The notes beneath the pieces were generated by a model. The model was not told where the DNA came from, ran no database searches, and was given only the letters and a program-made list of their open reading frames with translations. Position numbers and translations under genes: made by a program. A stretch of 64,000 nt of DNA, taken from positions 1 through 64,000 of the forward strand of contig JAETSR010000011.1 in assembly GCA_021769555.1 (NCBI GenBank), written 5' to 3'. Shown one piece after another: positions 26,998 to 36,207 of the stretch (the first letter of the stretch is position 1; every line of letters begins with the position of its first letter). The stretch is from Clostridiaceae bacterium (lineage in GTDB: Bacteria > Bacillota > Clostridia > Oscillospirales > Acutalibacteraceae).

Positions 26998-27059
26998 CTG
27001 TAACCCCTGGTTACAGTTGCGATATATAGGTTGAAACACATAATATCTCCTGATATAAT
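26998..27059 (+). promoter_or_regulatory. Promoter and dyad upstream of the DUF4349 gene
   Basis: TTGAAA (27031-27036) and TATAAT (27054-27059) are 17 bases apart. Just upstream is the perfect dyad CTGTAAC-CCCTG-GTTACAG (26998-27016), a possible regulator site. Confidence 0.6.
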
Positions 27060-27096
27060 ATAGAAAAAACTATATTAAGAATTGGGAGGTTAGAGC

Positions 27097-28059
27097 ATGA
27101 AACGCACGAAAAGAGCGGTTATATCCATTGGCCTTGCGATAATTGTTTTGCTTACATTCGGGGCCTGCGGCAGCAGCGGCGGGAACAAAACCGGCTCGGC
27201 CAGCAGTTCCGCCTCTTACAGCGAGGGTCCATCGGCTGAGCAGGGGATTCCGGAGGAGGGCTTTGACGGGGAAGCTGAGACCGGCGGCATAGAAGCCGTC
27301 CGCCCCCAGGACAGGAAGCTTATAACCACTGTGAATATGCAGGCCGAGACTAAGGATTATGACTCATTCATGTCCTGGCTGGAGTCCCATGTGGCCGGTG
27401 CGGGAGGGTATATCGAGGCGTCAGATATGTACGCCTACAGCGAGCGGGAGCGAAGCAGCGACCTGACCCTCCGTATCCCCGCGGACAAGCTGAACGGTTT
27501 TTTGCGGGAGGTGGGCGAGACCTGCAACGTCCTTCAGCGCTCGGTGCAGGAGGAGGACGTGACCCTCAGCTATGTGGACGCTGAGAGCTATCGGGACGCG
27601 TTGCTGGTGGAGCAGGAACGCCTTTTGGAGCTCCTAGAGAAAGCAGACAGCCTGACAGATATCATGAGCATTGAGGACAGGCTCACAACGGTGCGGTATC
27701 AGCTGCAAAACTATGAGTCGACCCTTAGAGTGTATGATAACCAGATAAACTACAGCACCGTGCACCTCTCTATCCACGAGGTTGCCGAGCTCACAGTGCC
27801 GGCGCCTGAAAGCTGGGGCAGCAGGGCTTTAGAGGGCATGAAGGAGAACGCCAAGAGCATTGGGAGATTCTTCCAGGAGCTGGGGCTGTTCCTTGTGACA
27901 CATCTGCCCACAATTCTGCTGCTGGGCCTGATAGTCCTGATAATCCTGCTGGCAACGGCTAAAAAACGCCGCCAGGCTAAGGAGCGCCGCATTCAGCAGA
28001 AGGAGCTTCTGCGCTCTATGCACGGACAAACGGATTCAGAGGAGAGCCAAAATAAGTGA
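27097..28059 (+). CDS. DUF4349 lipoprotein
   Basis: A 320-residue exported protein with a lipobox-ended signal (FGAC near residues 21-24), a Ser/Gly-rich linker, a DUF4349 domain (about 65-245, with TVNMQAETKDYDSFMSWL and IPADKLNGFL), a coiled-coil stretch near 165-205, and a C-terminal membrane helix (about 262-286) ending in a basic tail. DUF4349 proteins are envelope proteins of unknown function. An apparent lipid anchor combined with a transmembrane helix suggests a hairpin topology. It has its own promoter and a GGGAGG ribosome site. Confidence 0.83.
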   Translation: MKRTKRAVISIGLAIIVLLTFGACGSSGGNKTGSASSSASYSEGPSAEQGIPEEGFDGEAETGGIEAVRPQDRKLITTVNMQAETKDYDSFMSWLESHVAGAGGYIEASDMYAYSERERSSDLTLRIPADKLNGFLREVGETCNVLQRSVQEEDVTLSYVDAESYRDALLVEQERLLELLEKADSLTDIMSIEDRLTTVRYQLQNYESTLRVYDNQINYSTVHLSIHEVAELTVPAPESWGSRALEGMKENAKSIGRFFQELGLFLVTHLPTILLLGLIVLIILLATAKKRRQAKERRIQQKELLRSMHGQTDSEESQNK

Positions 28060-28100
28060 ACTATGCTCTGAAGGCATATTTATCTATGCGCCAAAGGCAT

Positions 28101-28129
28101 TTGCATTTTTTGAAAAAGTGGAGTATAAT
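28101..28129 (+). promoter_or_regulatory. Promoter of the DUF3737 gene
   Basis: TTGCAT (28101-28106) and TATAAT (28124-28129), 17 bases apart, about 49 bases before the start codon. Confidence 0.6.
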
Positions 28130-28177
28130 GGTAGACATTAGAAAACCGCCTGTTTTAGTGCAAAGGAGCATAGTGAT

Positions 28178-29029
28178 ATGACAGTGATTGAAAACAAAAC
28201 TTTTGACGAGGAACGCGCCTTATATGGGAGCGAGGGGCTGACTGTGAAAAACTGCCGGTTCGACGGGCCGGCGGACGGTGAAAGCGCATTCAAGGAGTGC
28301 CGGGACATCAGGGTGGAGGACTGCTTTTTCAATCTGCGGTACCCATTCTGGCATGACGAGGGCGCGGTCATAGAGCGCTGTGAGATGACGGAGCGCTGCC
28401 GCGCGGCGCTCTGGTACTCAAACCATGTGGAGATTGCCGACAGCAGGCTCAACGGCATAAAGGCCCTCAGGGAGTGCTCGGATATTAAAATGCGGGACTG
28501 CACTGTAGTTTCACCGGAGTTTGGCTGGTCCGTCCGGGGCATTGAGATGAAGGACTCTTCCGTTGAGGGGGAGTATTTCATGATGCGCTCAGATAAGCTG
28601 CGCTTTGACAATGTGACGCTCAAGGGAAAGTATTCCTTCCAGTACATTGAAAATTCAGTCTTTGAGAACTGCAATTTTGACACGAAAGACGCTTTCTGGC
28701 ACGCTAAAAATGTAACGGTCCGCAACAGCGTCATAAAGGGCGAATACCTGGCGTGGTACTGTGAGAACGTTACCTTTGAGAACTGCAGGATAATCGGGAC
28801 TCAGCCGCTGTGCTACTGCAAGGGTCTGAAGCTCATAGAATGTGAGATGATAGACACAGACCTGAGCTTTGAGCGCTCAGAGGTCGAAGCCGTTCTGACC
28901 TCGCCTATTATCAGCATTAAGAATCCGCTCTCCGGCCATATCACTGTGCCCGGAGTGGGTGAGATAATCAGGGACGACCCCAATTCCAGAGGCGAGGTCA
29001 CGGTGGTCAAGAACCGCTGCTGTGCATAA
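28178..29029 (+). CDS. DUF3737 family right-handed beta-helix protein
   Basis: A 283-residue cytoplasmic protein made of short repeated strands (patterns such as VKNCRFDG, VEDCFFN, FENCNFD, FENCRIIG), which predict a parallel beta-helix. The sequence matches DUF3737, found widely in gut Firmicutes and lactobacilli; its function is unknown, though the fold suggests carbohydrate or polymer binding. No signal peptide. It stands alone with its own promoter. Conserved WHDEG/AFWHAKN segments recur and could form a binding surface. Confidence 0.85.
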   Translation: MTVIENKTFDEERALYGSEGLTVKNCRFDGPADGESAFKECRDIRVEDCFFNLRYPFWHDEGAVIERCEMTERCRAALWYSNHVEIADSRLNGIKALRECSDIKMRDCTVVSPEFGWSVRGIEMKDSSVEGEYFMMRSDKLRFDNVTLKGKYSFQYIENSVFENCNFDTKDAFWHAKNVTVRNSVIKGEYLAWYCENVTFENCRIIGTQPLCYCKGLKLIECEMIDTDLSFERSEVEAVLTSPIISIKNPLSGHITVPGVGEIIRDDPNSRGEVTVVKNRCCA

Positions 29030-29108
29030 GAAGCTGCATATTTCGTATTTTTTCGGGCAAGAATACACATAAATTACCGGGTTTTACATGCCCATATGAG
29101 TGTGAAAA

Positions 29109-29849
29109 ATGGATACCTCTTATTTTTGGGAGACCGAATATACTTTGCCGCCTGACGCCCCGGGCTTTTCCCACTTCTGCCCGGGGCACCTGCTTTGGCT
29201 TGGGGGCACGGCGGCGCTCTGTACGGTGATGTTCATTTTCTACAGAAGGTTGGGGGAGAGGAGCAGGCTGATATGCCTCAGAGCTTTGGCGGCGCTGCTT
29301 TTATGCGATGAGCTTTTCAAATATGGCATAGCGGCATACAGCGGAGAGTTCCGTCCGTCCTTTCTTCCCCTGCACCTTTGCAGTATCAATATCTTTCTCA
29401 TAACGGCCGACGCAATCAAGGCAAATGAGCTGCTTCGTGAGATACTGTACGCGGTGTGTATGCCTGGGGCGTTCTTCGCGCTGGTGTTTCCGGGATGGAG
29501 CTATCTGCCTCTTCTAAATGGGCTTTGTATCCATAGCTTCACGGCGCATATCCTGCTGCTTTTATATCCGCTGCTGCTGATAGCAGGCGGCTTTCGGCCA
29601 AGGTTCCGAAGGTTCCTCCGGACGCTGCCGGCGGCGCTGGTGGTGACGGTAATTATAGCATGCTTCAACAGGGCCTTCGGCACGAACTTCATGTTCCTGG
29701 CAAGAGCGGGGGAGGGAAACCCGCTGAGCTGGTTCGAGAGCTTCCTGGGCAGTCCGGGATATCTTCTGGGCATACCGGTGACAGCGGCCGCCTGCTGGGC
29801 GGTATTATACGGAGCCCCGGCACTTAAAAAAAGACTTGACAAGACCTGA
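29109..29849 (+). CDS. TIGR02206/YwaF-like integral membrane protein
   Basis: A 246-residue protein with about six to seven membrane helices. It has the FSHFCPGHLLWL entry, the LPLHLCSINIFL box and the PLLNGLCIHSFTAHILLLLYPLLL segment typical of the TIGR02206 (TP0381/YwaF) family. Function is unknown. The ribosome site is weak (only GAGTGTGA ahead of the ATG). Its last bases contain the -35 box of the RNA promoter downstream. Confidence 0.8.
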   Translation: MDTSYFWETEYTLPPDAPGFSHFCPGHLLWLGGTAALCTVMFIFYRRLGERSRLICLRALAALLLCDELFKYGIAAYSGEFRPSFLPLHLCSINIFLITADAIKANELLREILYAVCMPGAFFALVFPGWSYLPLLNGLCIHSFTAHILLLLYPLLLIAGGFRPRFRRFLRTLPAALVVTVIIACFNRAFGTNFMFLARAGEGNPLSWFESFLGSPGYLLGIPVTAAACWAVLYGAPALKKRLDKT

Positions 29850-29864
29850 CGCCGGTGCTATAAT
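29836..29864 (+). promoter_or_regulatory. Consensus SigA promoter of the 6S-like RNA
   Basis: A perfect TTGACA (29836-29841) and perfect TATAAT (29859-29864) with the optimal 17-base spacing, the strongest promoter I see in the window. It overlaps the stop of the membrane-protein gene; transcription should begin near 29871. Confidence 0.85.
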
Positions 29865-29870
29865 GCAGAA

Positions 29871-30060
29871 AATCAACAGTCAGGAGTTATTTCTATGCAG
29901 TTACTCACGGCGAAACAGAACAGCATGCTCCTGCGGCCTGCTTTCACCTATTGGTGCGAGGGCAGGTCTGCATTGCTGTGTGTGCCGCCGGATAGGTGAT
30001 ATATTCTCCGGACAAAGTTAGCAGTGCAGACAGGGTGACTTACCCGCTGCACTGTTTTTT
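29871..30060 (+). ncRNA. Probable 6S-like regulatory RNA
   Basis: From the consensus promoter to a strong terminator there is about 190 bases without a convincing gene. The sequence folds as one long rod: a closing stem (29875-29886 with 30006-30019, GTCAGGAG against CTCCGGAC), a large internal bubble (29887-29907 and 29991-30005), then a second long stem from CGGCG (29908) / CGCCG (29990) through CAGCATGC / GCATTGCTG to a CACC-TATT-GGTG tip. This is the architecture of 6S RNA, which binds the housekeeping RNA polymerase and mimics an open promoter. The terminator stem is 30022-30029 with 30047-30054. Another structured RNA, or a leader of the methyltransferase gene, is possible. Confidence 0.5.
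30022..30060 (+). terminator. Terminator of the 6S-like RNA
   Basis: CAGTGCAG / CTGCACTG outer stem with an inner GGGT / ACCC pairing and six T residues. Confidence 0.85.
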
Positions 30061-30088
30061 GTTGGTTAAACTATAAGGAGGCGGTAAA

Positions 30089-30904
30089 ATGCAGGCAAAA
30101 GATTATCTGGAACAGTATTATGGCAGGTACGACGAGGACGGCCGGCTTGAGCCACAGCACGGCAGGGTGGAGTTTATCACCACAATGAAATATATCAAAA
30201 AGTACCTTCGTCCCGGTATGCGCATGCTTGAAATAGGCGCCGGGACCGGCCGTTACAGCCATGCGCTGGCCAGGGAAGGGTACACAGTGGACGCGGTGGA
30301 GCTTGTGGAGAGCAATATCGAGATTTTCAGAAAAAACACAAAGCCCGGGGAACCGGTAAATATCACTCAGGGCGATGCAAGGGAGCTGGCGGCTCATGCC
30401 GGAGACACCTACGATATCACGCTTCTGCTTGGCCCCATGTACCACCTGTTCACCCGGGAGGACCAGGAGAAAGCCCTGGCAGAGGCGGTAAGGGTGACAA
30501 AGCCGGGAGGCGTTATATTCGCCGCCTACTGTATGGGCGACCCCAGCATTGTCTCCTACGGCTTCATCAGCGGGAACATACACCAGCTCATGGGGAAGGG
30601 AATGCTGGATGAGCAGACCTTCACTCCCCACTCGGACCCCTGGGATATCTTCCAGCTGTACCGCAGGGAGGACATTGACAGTCTGAGGAGCCCTCTGCCT
30701 GTAGAACAGCTGCATTTCATATCAACCGACGGCTTTACAAACTATATGCGGGAGACTGTGGACGCCATGGACGAAAAAACATATGAGCTTTATCTGAAAT
30801 ATCACCTGACAATATGCGAGCGCCAGGACATGACAGGCTGGTCCCACCACACCCTTGATGTGTTCCGAAAAGGGCAGAATATATCAAAAAATGCAGCGGA
30901 ATGA
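30089..30904 (+). CDS. Class I SAM-dependent methyltransferase
   Basis: A 271-residue Rossmann-fold methyltransferase: motif I LEIGAGTGRYSHALA (about residues 47-61), acidic motif II VDAVELVE, then TQGDARE and a LLGPMYHLF segment, followed by VTKPGGVIFAAY. It would transfer a methyl group from S-adenosylmethionine to a small molecule; the substrate is unknown. It has a strong AAGGAGG ribosome site just after the RNA terminator, so it is probably expressed by read-through or from a weak promoter nearby. Confidence 0.87.
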   Translation: MQAKDYLEQYYGRYDEDGRLEPQHGRVEFITTMKYIKKYLRPGMRMLEIGAGTGRYSHALAREGYTVDAVELVESNIEIFRKNTKPGEPVNITQGDARELAAHAGDTYDITLLLGPMYHLFTREDQEKALAEAVRVTKPGGVIFAAYCMGDPSIVSYGFISGNIHQLMGKGMLDEQTFTPHSDPWDIFQLYRREDIDSLRSPLPVEQLHFISTDGFTNYMRETVDAMDEKTYELYLKYHLTICERQDMTGWSHHTLDVFRKGQNISKNAAE

Positions 30905-30911
30905 GTTTTTG

Positions 30912-30940
30912 TTGACATTGCGGCTCTTTTCCTGTACAAT
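30912..30940 (+). promoter_or_regulatory. Promoter of the CorC-type gene
   Basis: TTGACA (30912-30917) and TACAAT (30935-30940), 17 bases apart. Confidence 0.7.
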
Positions 30941-30987
30941 AATAATGATTTACAAATTTTTCCATAAGGAAAGGAGTTTCCACTATC

Positions 30988-32334
30988 ATGCCAGAAGACC
31001 CTGACGGTACTATCGCCATACTGCTTATACTGACAGTTATATTCATGCTCCTGTCGGCTTTTTACGCCGCCGGAGCCTCGGCTCTGTACAGCCTGTCATT
31101 CTCCCGGGTAAAGCGCGACGCTGACTCCGGAGACAGGAAGGCTAAGTCACTTTTAAAGATAATCGAGGCCCAGGAAACCGTGGTGTCCCCATTACAGTCG
31201 GGGCTGCTTCTGTGCGGCCTTTTGGGGCTTGCCTTTTGTATCACGGCCATACAGCGCCCCATAGCCGGGCTGTTCCCGGATACCATGGAGCCAGGGCTGC
31301 GCCTGGTCCTTGGGGGCCTTATAGCCGCGCTGGCATATATCGTGCTGTTCTTTCTGCTGTGCGACCTTCTTCCAAAGAAGGCCGCGCGCCATTGGGCCCA
31401 GCGCTTCGCATACCGGCACGCAAGGCTGATTGGAGGCTTGTCCTCTGCGGCCATGCCCTTTTTGGCTGTGACGAATGCTATCGTAAACGGCATACTCCGG
31501 CTGCTTCGCATTGACCCACACAGCCTTGAGGACGCGGTAACTGAGGAAGAGATACTGCAGATGGTAGGCGAGGGGGAGGAAAAGGGCGTTATCGAGGAGA
31601 CGGAGAAGGATATGATAGCCAATATCCTCGACTTTAACGACACCGCCGCCGGGGAGATAATGACCCACCGCACGGATATAGCCGCTGTGCCTGATGACGC
31701 GGATATCACCCAGGTAGTTGCCGTGGCGCTGGAGCACGGCTGTTCCCGCGTGCCGGTTTTCCACGAGGATATCGACTCGGTAGTGGGCATATGCTACGTA
31801 AAGGACCTGCTGCCATATGTCGGCGTTTCGGTGCCAAAAGCGGTGTCTGTCACAAAGCTTATGCGCCCTGCCTACTTTATCCCTGAGACGAAGAAATGCA
31901 GCCAGCTCTTTACCGAGATGACCGAGCGTAAGGTTCAGATAGCTATTATCGTGGACGAATACGGCGGCACAGCCGGGCTGATAACCCTTGAGGACCTGAT
32001 GGAATCCATAGTCGGCAATATTCAGGACGAGTATGACAACGAAGAGGAGGAAATACACCAGGTCAGCGAGACTGAGTTTACAGTGGACGGAACTGCCTCC
32101 ATTGATGAGATATCGGACCTTGCTGAGGCGGAGCTTCCTGAGGGGAATTATGACACCATAGGGGGCCTGGTAACTGAGCTCCTTGGATATATCCCTAAGG
32201 AAGGGGAGCAGCCCCAGGTGGAGGTCGCGGGGCTGAGCATAAAGGTATTGGGCGTGGAGGACAGGCGGCTGTCCAGACTGCTTATTGTAAAGCTGCCGCC
32301 GGCAGCGGAGAATAAGGGTAAGGAGGACGAGTGA
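30988..32334 (+). CDS. HlyC/CorC (CNNM) family transporter-associated protein
   Basis: A 448-residue protein with a DUF21/CNNM membrane domain of about four helices (residues 1-150), two CBS domains (about 215-330; MTHRTDIAAVP, LMRPAYFIPETKKCSQL), and a C-terminal CorC_HlyC FAD-like domain (about 345-430; DEYGGTAGLITLEDLMESIVGNI). These proteins are linked to magnesium or other divalent-ion efflux, with CBS domains sensing nucleotides. It has its own promoter and is followed at once by the MATE gene, whose start overlaps its stop. Confidence 0.92.
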   Translation: MPEDPDGTIAILLILTVIFMLLSAFYAAGASALYSLSFSRVKRDADSGDRKAKSLLKIIEAQETVVSPLQSGLLLCGLLGLAFCITAIQRPIAGLFPDTMEPGLRLVLGGLIAALAYIVLFFLLCDLLPKKAARHWAQRFAYRHARLIGGLSSAAMPFLAVTNAIVNGILRLLRIDPHSLEDAVTEEEILQMVGEGEEKGVIEETEKDMIANILDFNDTAAGEIMTHRTDIAAVPDDADITQVVAVALEHGCSRVPVFHEDIDSVVGICYVKDLLPYVGVSVPKAVSVTKLMRPAYFIPETKKCSQLFTEMTERKVQIAIIVDEYGGTAGLITLEDLMESIVGNIQDEYDNEEEEIHQVSETEFTVDGTASIDEISDLAEAELPEGNYDTIGGLVTELLGYIPKEGEQPQVEVAGLSIKVLGVEDRRLSRLLIVKLPPAAENKGKEDE

Positions 32335-33719
32335 ATTTGAATGACCAGGCAAAGGCGAAAAAGGAACAGGACCTAGGTTCCGACAGTATCGGAAAGCTGA
32401 TGTTCACCCTGGCGGTCCCTGCGATAACAGCCCAGCTGGTAAATATGCTCTATAATATCGTGGACCGCATATATATCGGGCATATCCCGGAAATTGGCTC
32501 TGCGGCGCTGACAGGCGTGGGCATATGCTTCCCGATAATCATGCTGATAATGGCGTTCAGCTCTCTTGTAGCTATGGGAGGCGCGCCGCAGGCGGCAATA
32601 GCCATGGGACAGCAGAATAACGAGAAGGCCGAGAAAATACTTGGCAACTGCTTTACCAGCCTCCTTGCGGTGGCGGCGGCCCTTACGGCAGTGTTCCTAA
32701 TATTCGGAGAGCCGATATTGCGGGCTTTTGGGGCCAGCGACAACACTATAGGCTACGCAAACGATTATCTGCAGATATACGTTATAGGCACGGTTTTTGT
32801 CCAAATTGCCCTTGGCATGAATATGTTCATCACCACCCAGGGCTTTGCCAAAACCAGTATGCTCACTGTGGTGATAGGCGCGGCGCTGAACATAGCCCTT
32901 GACCCAGTGTTTATCTTTGTATTTGATATGGGCGTGCGCGGCGCGGCCCTGGCGACAATTATCTCCCAGGGAGTTTCGGCGGCCTGGGTGCTGAAATTTC
33001 TTACCGGCAGGAAAACTACGCTGCATATAAAAAAGCATGGAATGAGGATTAGGCCTGAGATAATGCTCCCGGTGCTGGCGCTGGGCGTGTCGCCCTTTAT
33101 TATGCAGAGCACGGAGAGCCTGCTCAGCGTAGTGCTGAACACATCCCTGCTCAGGTACGGCGGGGATATCGCCGTGGGGGCCTATACTGTGATAGGCAGC
33201 GTCATGCAGATAGTCAATCTTCCAATGCAGGGGCTGTTCCAGGGGGCCCAGCCTATTACCAGCTATAATTATGGGGCCCAAAGGTTTGACCGGGTGAAGA
33301 AATCTGTCCGCCTGCTGACTGCCACCGCCGTTGCATACAGCGCGGTGTTCTGGCTGGCGCTGATGCTTGTGCCGCAGGTGTTTGTGGGCATGTTCACCGG
33401 CGACCCCGAACTGACTGAGACGACAGTTTGGGCTATGCGCATATTCCTCGGGGGAGTGTTCGCCTTTGGATTCCAGGGGAGCTTCCAAAACTCCTTCCTG
33501 GCTCTTGGGCAGGCGAAGGTCTCTCTGCTGCTGGCCCTGCTCAGGAAGATAGTCCTGCTGATACCGCTGATATTTATAATGCCTGTGTTCTTCGAGAATA
33601 AGCTGTTCGGCGTATTCGTCGCAGAGCCCATAGCCGACATTACAGCCGCCGCCGTTACGACTATATCCTTCCTCACATGGGCGCGGAAGAACCTTAACAG
33701 GCCTTCAGAAAACCTATAA
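32331..33719 (+). CDS. MATE-family multidrug/sodium antiporter
   Basis: A 462-residue membrane protein with twelve predicted helices in two repeats, including the MATE signature regions LYNIVDRIYIGH and LPMQGLFQGAQPITSYNYGA. It exports cationic drugs or metabolites in exchange for sodium or protons. The start is read as GTG 32331, overlapping the CorC stop by four bases, with AAGGAGG four bases ahead; a TTG at 32337 would give better spacing and cannot be excluded. Confidence 0.94.
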   Translation: MNLNDQAKAKKEQDLGSDSIGKLMFTLAVPAITAQLVNMLYNIVDRIYIGHIPEIGSAALTGVGICFPIIMLIMAFSSLVAMGGAPQAAIAMGQQNNEKAEKILGNCFTSLLAVAAALTAVFLIFGEPILRAFGASDNTIGYANDYLQIYVIGTVFVQIALGMNMFITTQGFAKTSMLTVVIGAALNIALDPVFIFVFDMGVRGAALATIISQGVSAAWVLKFLTGRKTTLHIKKHGMRIRPEIMLPVLALGVSPFIMQSTESLLSVVLNTSLLRYGGDIAVGAYTVIGSVMQIVNLPMQGLFQGAQPITSYNYGAQRFDRVKKSVRLLTATAVAYSAVFWLALMLVPQVFVGMFTGDPELTETTVWAMRIFLGGVFAFGFQGSFQNSFLALGQAKVSLLLALLRKIVLLIPLIFIMPVFFENKLFGVFVAEPIADITAAAVTTISFLTWARKNLNRPSENL

Positions 33720-33774
33720 CATGATATCAAAACGATATTATATTGAAATCTTTCAAATGTCTTACAATTATCTA

Positions 33775-33798
33775 GGGGCTCTTGTAAAGAGCCCTTTT
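33775..33798 (+). terminator. Intrinsic terminator after the MATE gene
   Basis: GGGCTC-TTGTAAA-GAGCCC stem followed by TTTT. Confidence 0.75.
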
Positions 33799-33851
33799 CC
33801 TGTGATAAAATATGACCTGCAAGCCTTTGAATAAGAGAAAGGGGATAATTT

Positions 33852-34547
33852 ATGCTGTCAATTAGCGGAGTAACGAAAAAGTACGGCAAAACCGTTGCCA
33901 ACGACAATATCAGCTTTGCTGTCGGAGACGGACAGATAGGAATACTTATGGGGCCAAACGGCGCCGGAAAGTCAACTATAATCAAGTGTATCACCGGGCT
34001 TTTGAGATTTACCGGGCGCATTGAGATAAACGGCGCGCTGAATAATACTGTGGAGGCCAAGCGTCAGTTGGGCTATATTCCGGAAATGCCCGCCGTATAC
34101 GACCTGCTCACCGTGTCCGAGCACCTGGAGTTCATACGCCGGGCATATAAGGTGCAGGACGGCGCATACTCCCAGCAGCTTCTGGAGCGCCTTGAGCTCT
34201 GGGACAAAAAGGATAAGCTGGGCAAGGAGCTCTCAAAGGGTATGCAGCAGAAGCTCTCAATATGCTGCGCCCTCTGCCACAGGCCCAGAGTCGCTGTGTT
34301 TGACGAGCCGCTGGTTGGCCTGGACCCCCACGCCATAAAGGAGCTTAAGAATATTTTCAGGGAACTTAAAAACGACGGCGTGTCCGTGCTCATAAGCACC
34401 CATATGATAGACAGCGTTGAGGATTACTGGGATGTTGCAAATATCATGATGAACGGCCGCTTCGCCGCCACAATGCTCAACGACGGCAGCGAGGGAGAGA
34501 GCCTTGAGGACCTGTTCTTCCGGATAACAGAGGGGGGTGCACAATGA
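33852..34547 (+). CDS. ABC transporter ATP-binding protein
   Basis: A 231-residue ATPase with Walker A GPNGAGKST (about residues 37-45), the Q-loop GYIPE, an ABC signature LSKGMQQK, Walker B VAVFDEPLVGLDP and the switch histidine in ISTHM. Short subunits of this kind pair with ABC-2-type membrane proteins and export or move substrates out of the cell. It shares a four-base overlap with the next gene, its likely membrane partner. Confidence 0.95.
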   Translation: MLSISGVTKKYGKTVANDNISFAVGDGQIGILMGPNGAGKSTIIKCITGLLRFTGRIEINGALNNTVEAKRQLGYIPEMPAVYDLLTVSEHLEFIRRAYKVQDGAYSQQLLERLELWDKKDKLGKELSKGMQQKLSICCALCHRPRVAVFDEPLVGLDPHAIKELKNIFRELKNDGVSVLISTHMIDSVEDYWDVANIMMNGRFAATMLNDGSEGESLEDLFFRITEGGAQ

Positions 34548-36181
34548 AAAGCCCTCTGGTATACCTCACCGCAGTAAAGCTGAAAAACCAGCTTAAAGAG
34601 GCTGTAAAGCACCCGGCAAAGCTTTTTTATGTCATATTCCTGGCGGCAATGCTGGCAGTTACCGTCATAGGCGGGCGCGACGCGGAGATGGACCCAAGGC
34701 CGCTGTATGAGCTGACCGCAATAATGGTCCTGTTCTACAGCCTCATGTTTCTCATGACCTTTATCAACGGCCTGAACGGAGGGGCTGGGAATTACCCGAT
34801 GTTCACCCTTTCAGACGTTAGTATGCTGTTCCCGTCGCCGCTGAAGCCCAATAAGGTCCTGTTTTACGGCCTCACGCGGCAGCTGGGACTGTCCCTGCTG
34901 CTGGGCTTTTTCCTGCTTTTCCAGTATACCTGGCTGCACGCGGCTTACGGCATTGAATATATACACCTTGTGCTGATAGTCGTTGGGTATGCCATGTGCC
35001 TGTTCCTGGGCCAGGTCTGTGCGATGGCGGCGTATACCCGCACCAGCGGCAATGATGACGCCAGGCGGGTCCTCAGATATATTGTGTATGCGGTAACTCT
35101 TGGTTTTGTGGCATGGCTGGTATTGAGCTGTCTCCCTCAGATTACAGTTGGAGCAAACCCTGACGATATGTTCTCCTTCGCGCTGTTCGGCTCGGTGGAG
35201 GCGGGCGCGAAGTTCCTGTCCACTATTGGCATATTCTTCCCGGTATCAGGCTGGGCGGCGGGTTTCATCGGCGGCATATTCACCGGGGATTACGCTGTGG
35301 CAGGAATTTGTGTGCTGCTTATGCTTGCGGCCTTTGCTATATCCCTGCTGCTGGTGGTAAAAAACAAAAACAACTACTATGAAGACGTGCTTCAGACCGC
35401 CGAGGTGGCCCAGTCGGCCATCACAGCGAAAAAGGAGGGCCGGCCTGCCGAAGTTACTCCCAAAAAGGTGCGGGTCGGGAAGACCGGACTGGAAAGGGGG
35501 AGCGGCGCCAGCGCCATGTTCCACAAGCACCTATTGGAGAACCGGCGCTCAGGAGTGTTCCTGTTCTCAAAGATGACGGTGGTATTCATGCTTATTACCA
35601 TTGGATGTGCGGTGCTGTACAGCTTCATATTCTCCGAAGAGGAAGATAATACCGCCGCATTCGTGGCAGTGTTTGCCATGAGCACCTATATGCAGATGTT
35701 TTCAGAGAGCATGGGCCGGTTCAGCTGGGAGATATCAAAGCCATATATCTACCTCATGCCGGAGCCGCCCTTCAAGAAGTTGCTCTGGGCCACAGCCGAG
35801 ACGCTGATGGCCGACTGTGTGGAAGCTGTATGCCTGTTTGTGCCCATTGGGGTAATACTGAATATAGGCCCGCTGGACACTGTTTTATGTATACTCACGC
35901 GGATAACCTTCTCGCTTCTGTTCACCTCTGGCAATATACTGGTTGAGAGGGTCTTCGGCACGGTGCGCTCCAAGGGATTGATACTGTTCTTCTACATTAT
36001 CGCCCTGATGATAATGGCGGTGCCCGGAATTATTCTGGGTGTCTTTGCTATGGGCCTTGAGTTCCTGCCCGGAGCCGCAGGAATGCTGCTTGGCATGATT
36101 GCCGCCAATGTGCCCATCGCGCTGCTGGTGATGTTCCTATGCCGCAACGTGCTGCAATATGCGGAGCTGAACGGAAATTAA
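34544..36181 (+). CDS. Putative ABC exporter membrane subunit
   Basis: A 545-residue protein with about twelve predicted membrane helices and a soluble stretch near residues 280-330. The FPSPLKPNKVLFYGLTRQLG motif (about 88-107) is typical of the 'putative ABC exporter' family that accompanies small ATPases in Firmicutes. Coupled to the ATPase by an ATGA overlap. Substrate unknown; peptides, lipids or antibiotics are all possible. Confidence 0.82.
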   Translation: MKSPLVYLTAVKLKNQLKEAVKHPAKLFYVIFLAAMLAVTVIGGRDAEMDPRPLYELTAIMVLFYSLMFLMTFINGLNGGAGNYPMFTLSDVSMLFPSPLKPNKVLFYGLTRQLGLSLLLGFFLLFQYTWLHAAYGIEYIHLVLIVVGYAMCLFLGQVCAMAAYTRTSGNDDARRVLRYIVYAVTLGFVAWLVLSCLPQITVGANPDDMFSFALFGSVEAGAKFLSTIGIFFPVSGWAAGFIGGIFTGDYAVAGICVLLMLAAFAISLLLVVKNKNNYYEDVLQTAEVAQSAITAKKEGRPAEVTPKKVRVGKTGLERGSGASAMFHKHLLENRRSGVFLFSKMTVVFMLITIGCAVLYSFIFSEEEDNTAAFVAVFAMSTYMQMFSESMGRFSWEISKPYIYLMPEPPFKKLLWATAETLMADCVEAVCLFVPIGVILNIGPLDTVLCILTRITFSLLFTSGNILVERVFGTVRSKGLILFFYIIALMIMAVPGIILGVFAMGLEFLPGAAGMLLGMIAANVPIALLVMFLCRNVLQYAELNGN

Positions 36182-36207
36182 CTGTTTTGTTATAAAGGAG
36201 GGGTTTT

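Noticed and set aside
26530-27096. SCIFF six-cysteine peptide gene near tgt-yajC
   Set aside because: This neighbourhood often encodes it in Clostridia, but no short frame with six closely spaced cysteines is present in the gaps.
29895-29996. A 33-codon frame with a CAGGAG site inside the RNA region
   Set aside because: The predicted peptide has no recognisable feature and its sequence is fully explained by the rod-like RNA pairing; kept only as an alternative.
29871-30088. SAM riboswitch in front of the methyltransferase gene
   Set aside because: The conserved core segments of SAM-I riboswitches are absent and the promoter-terminator unit fits a free RNA better.
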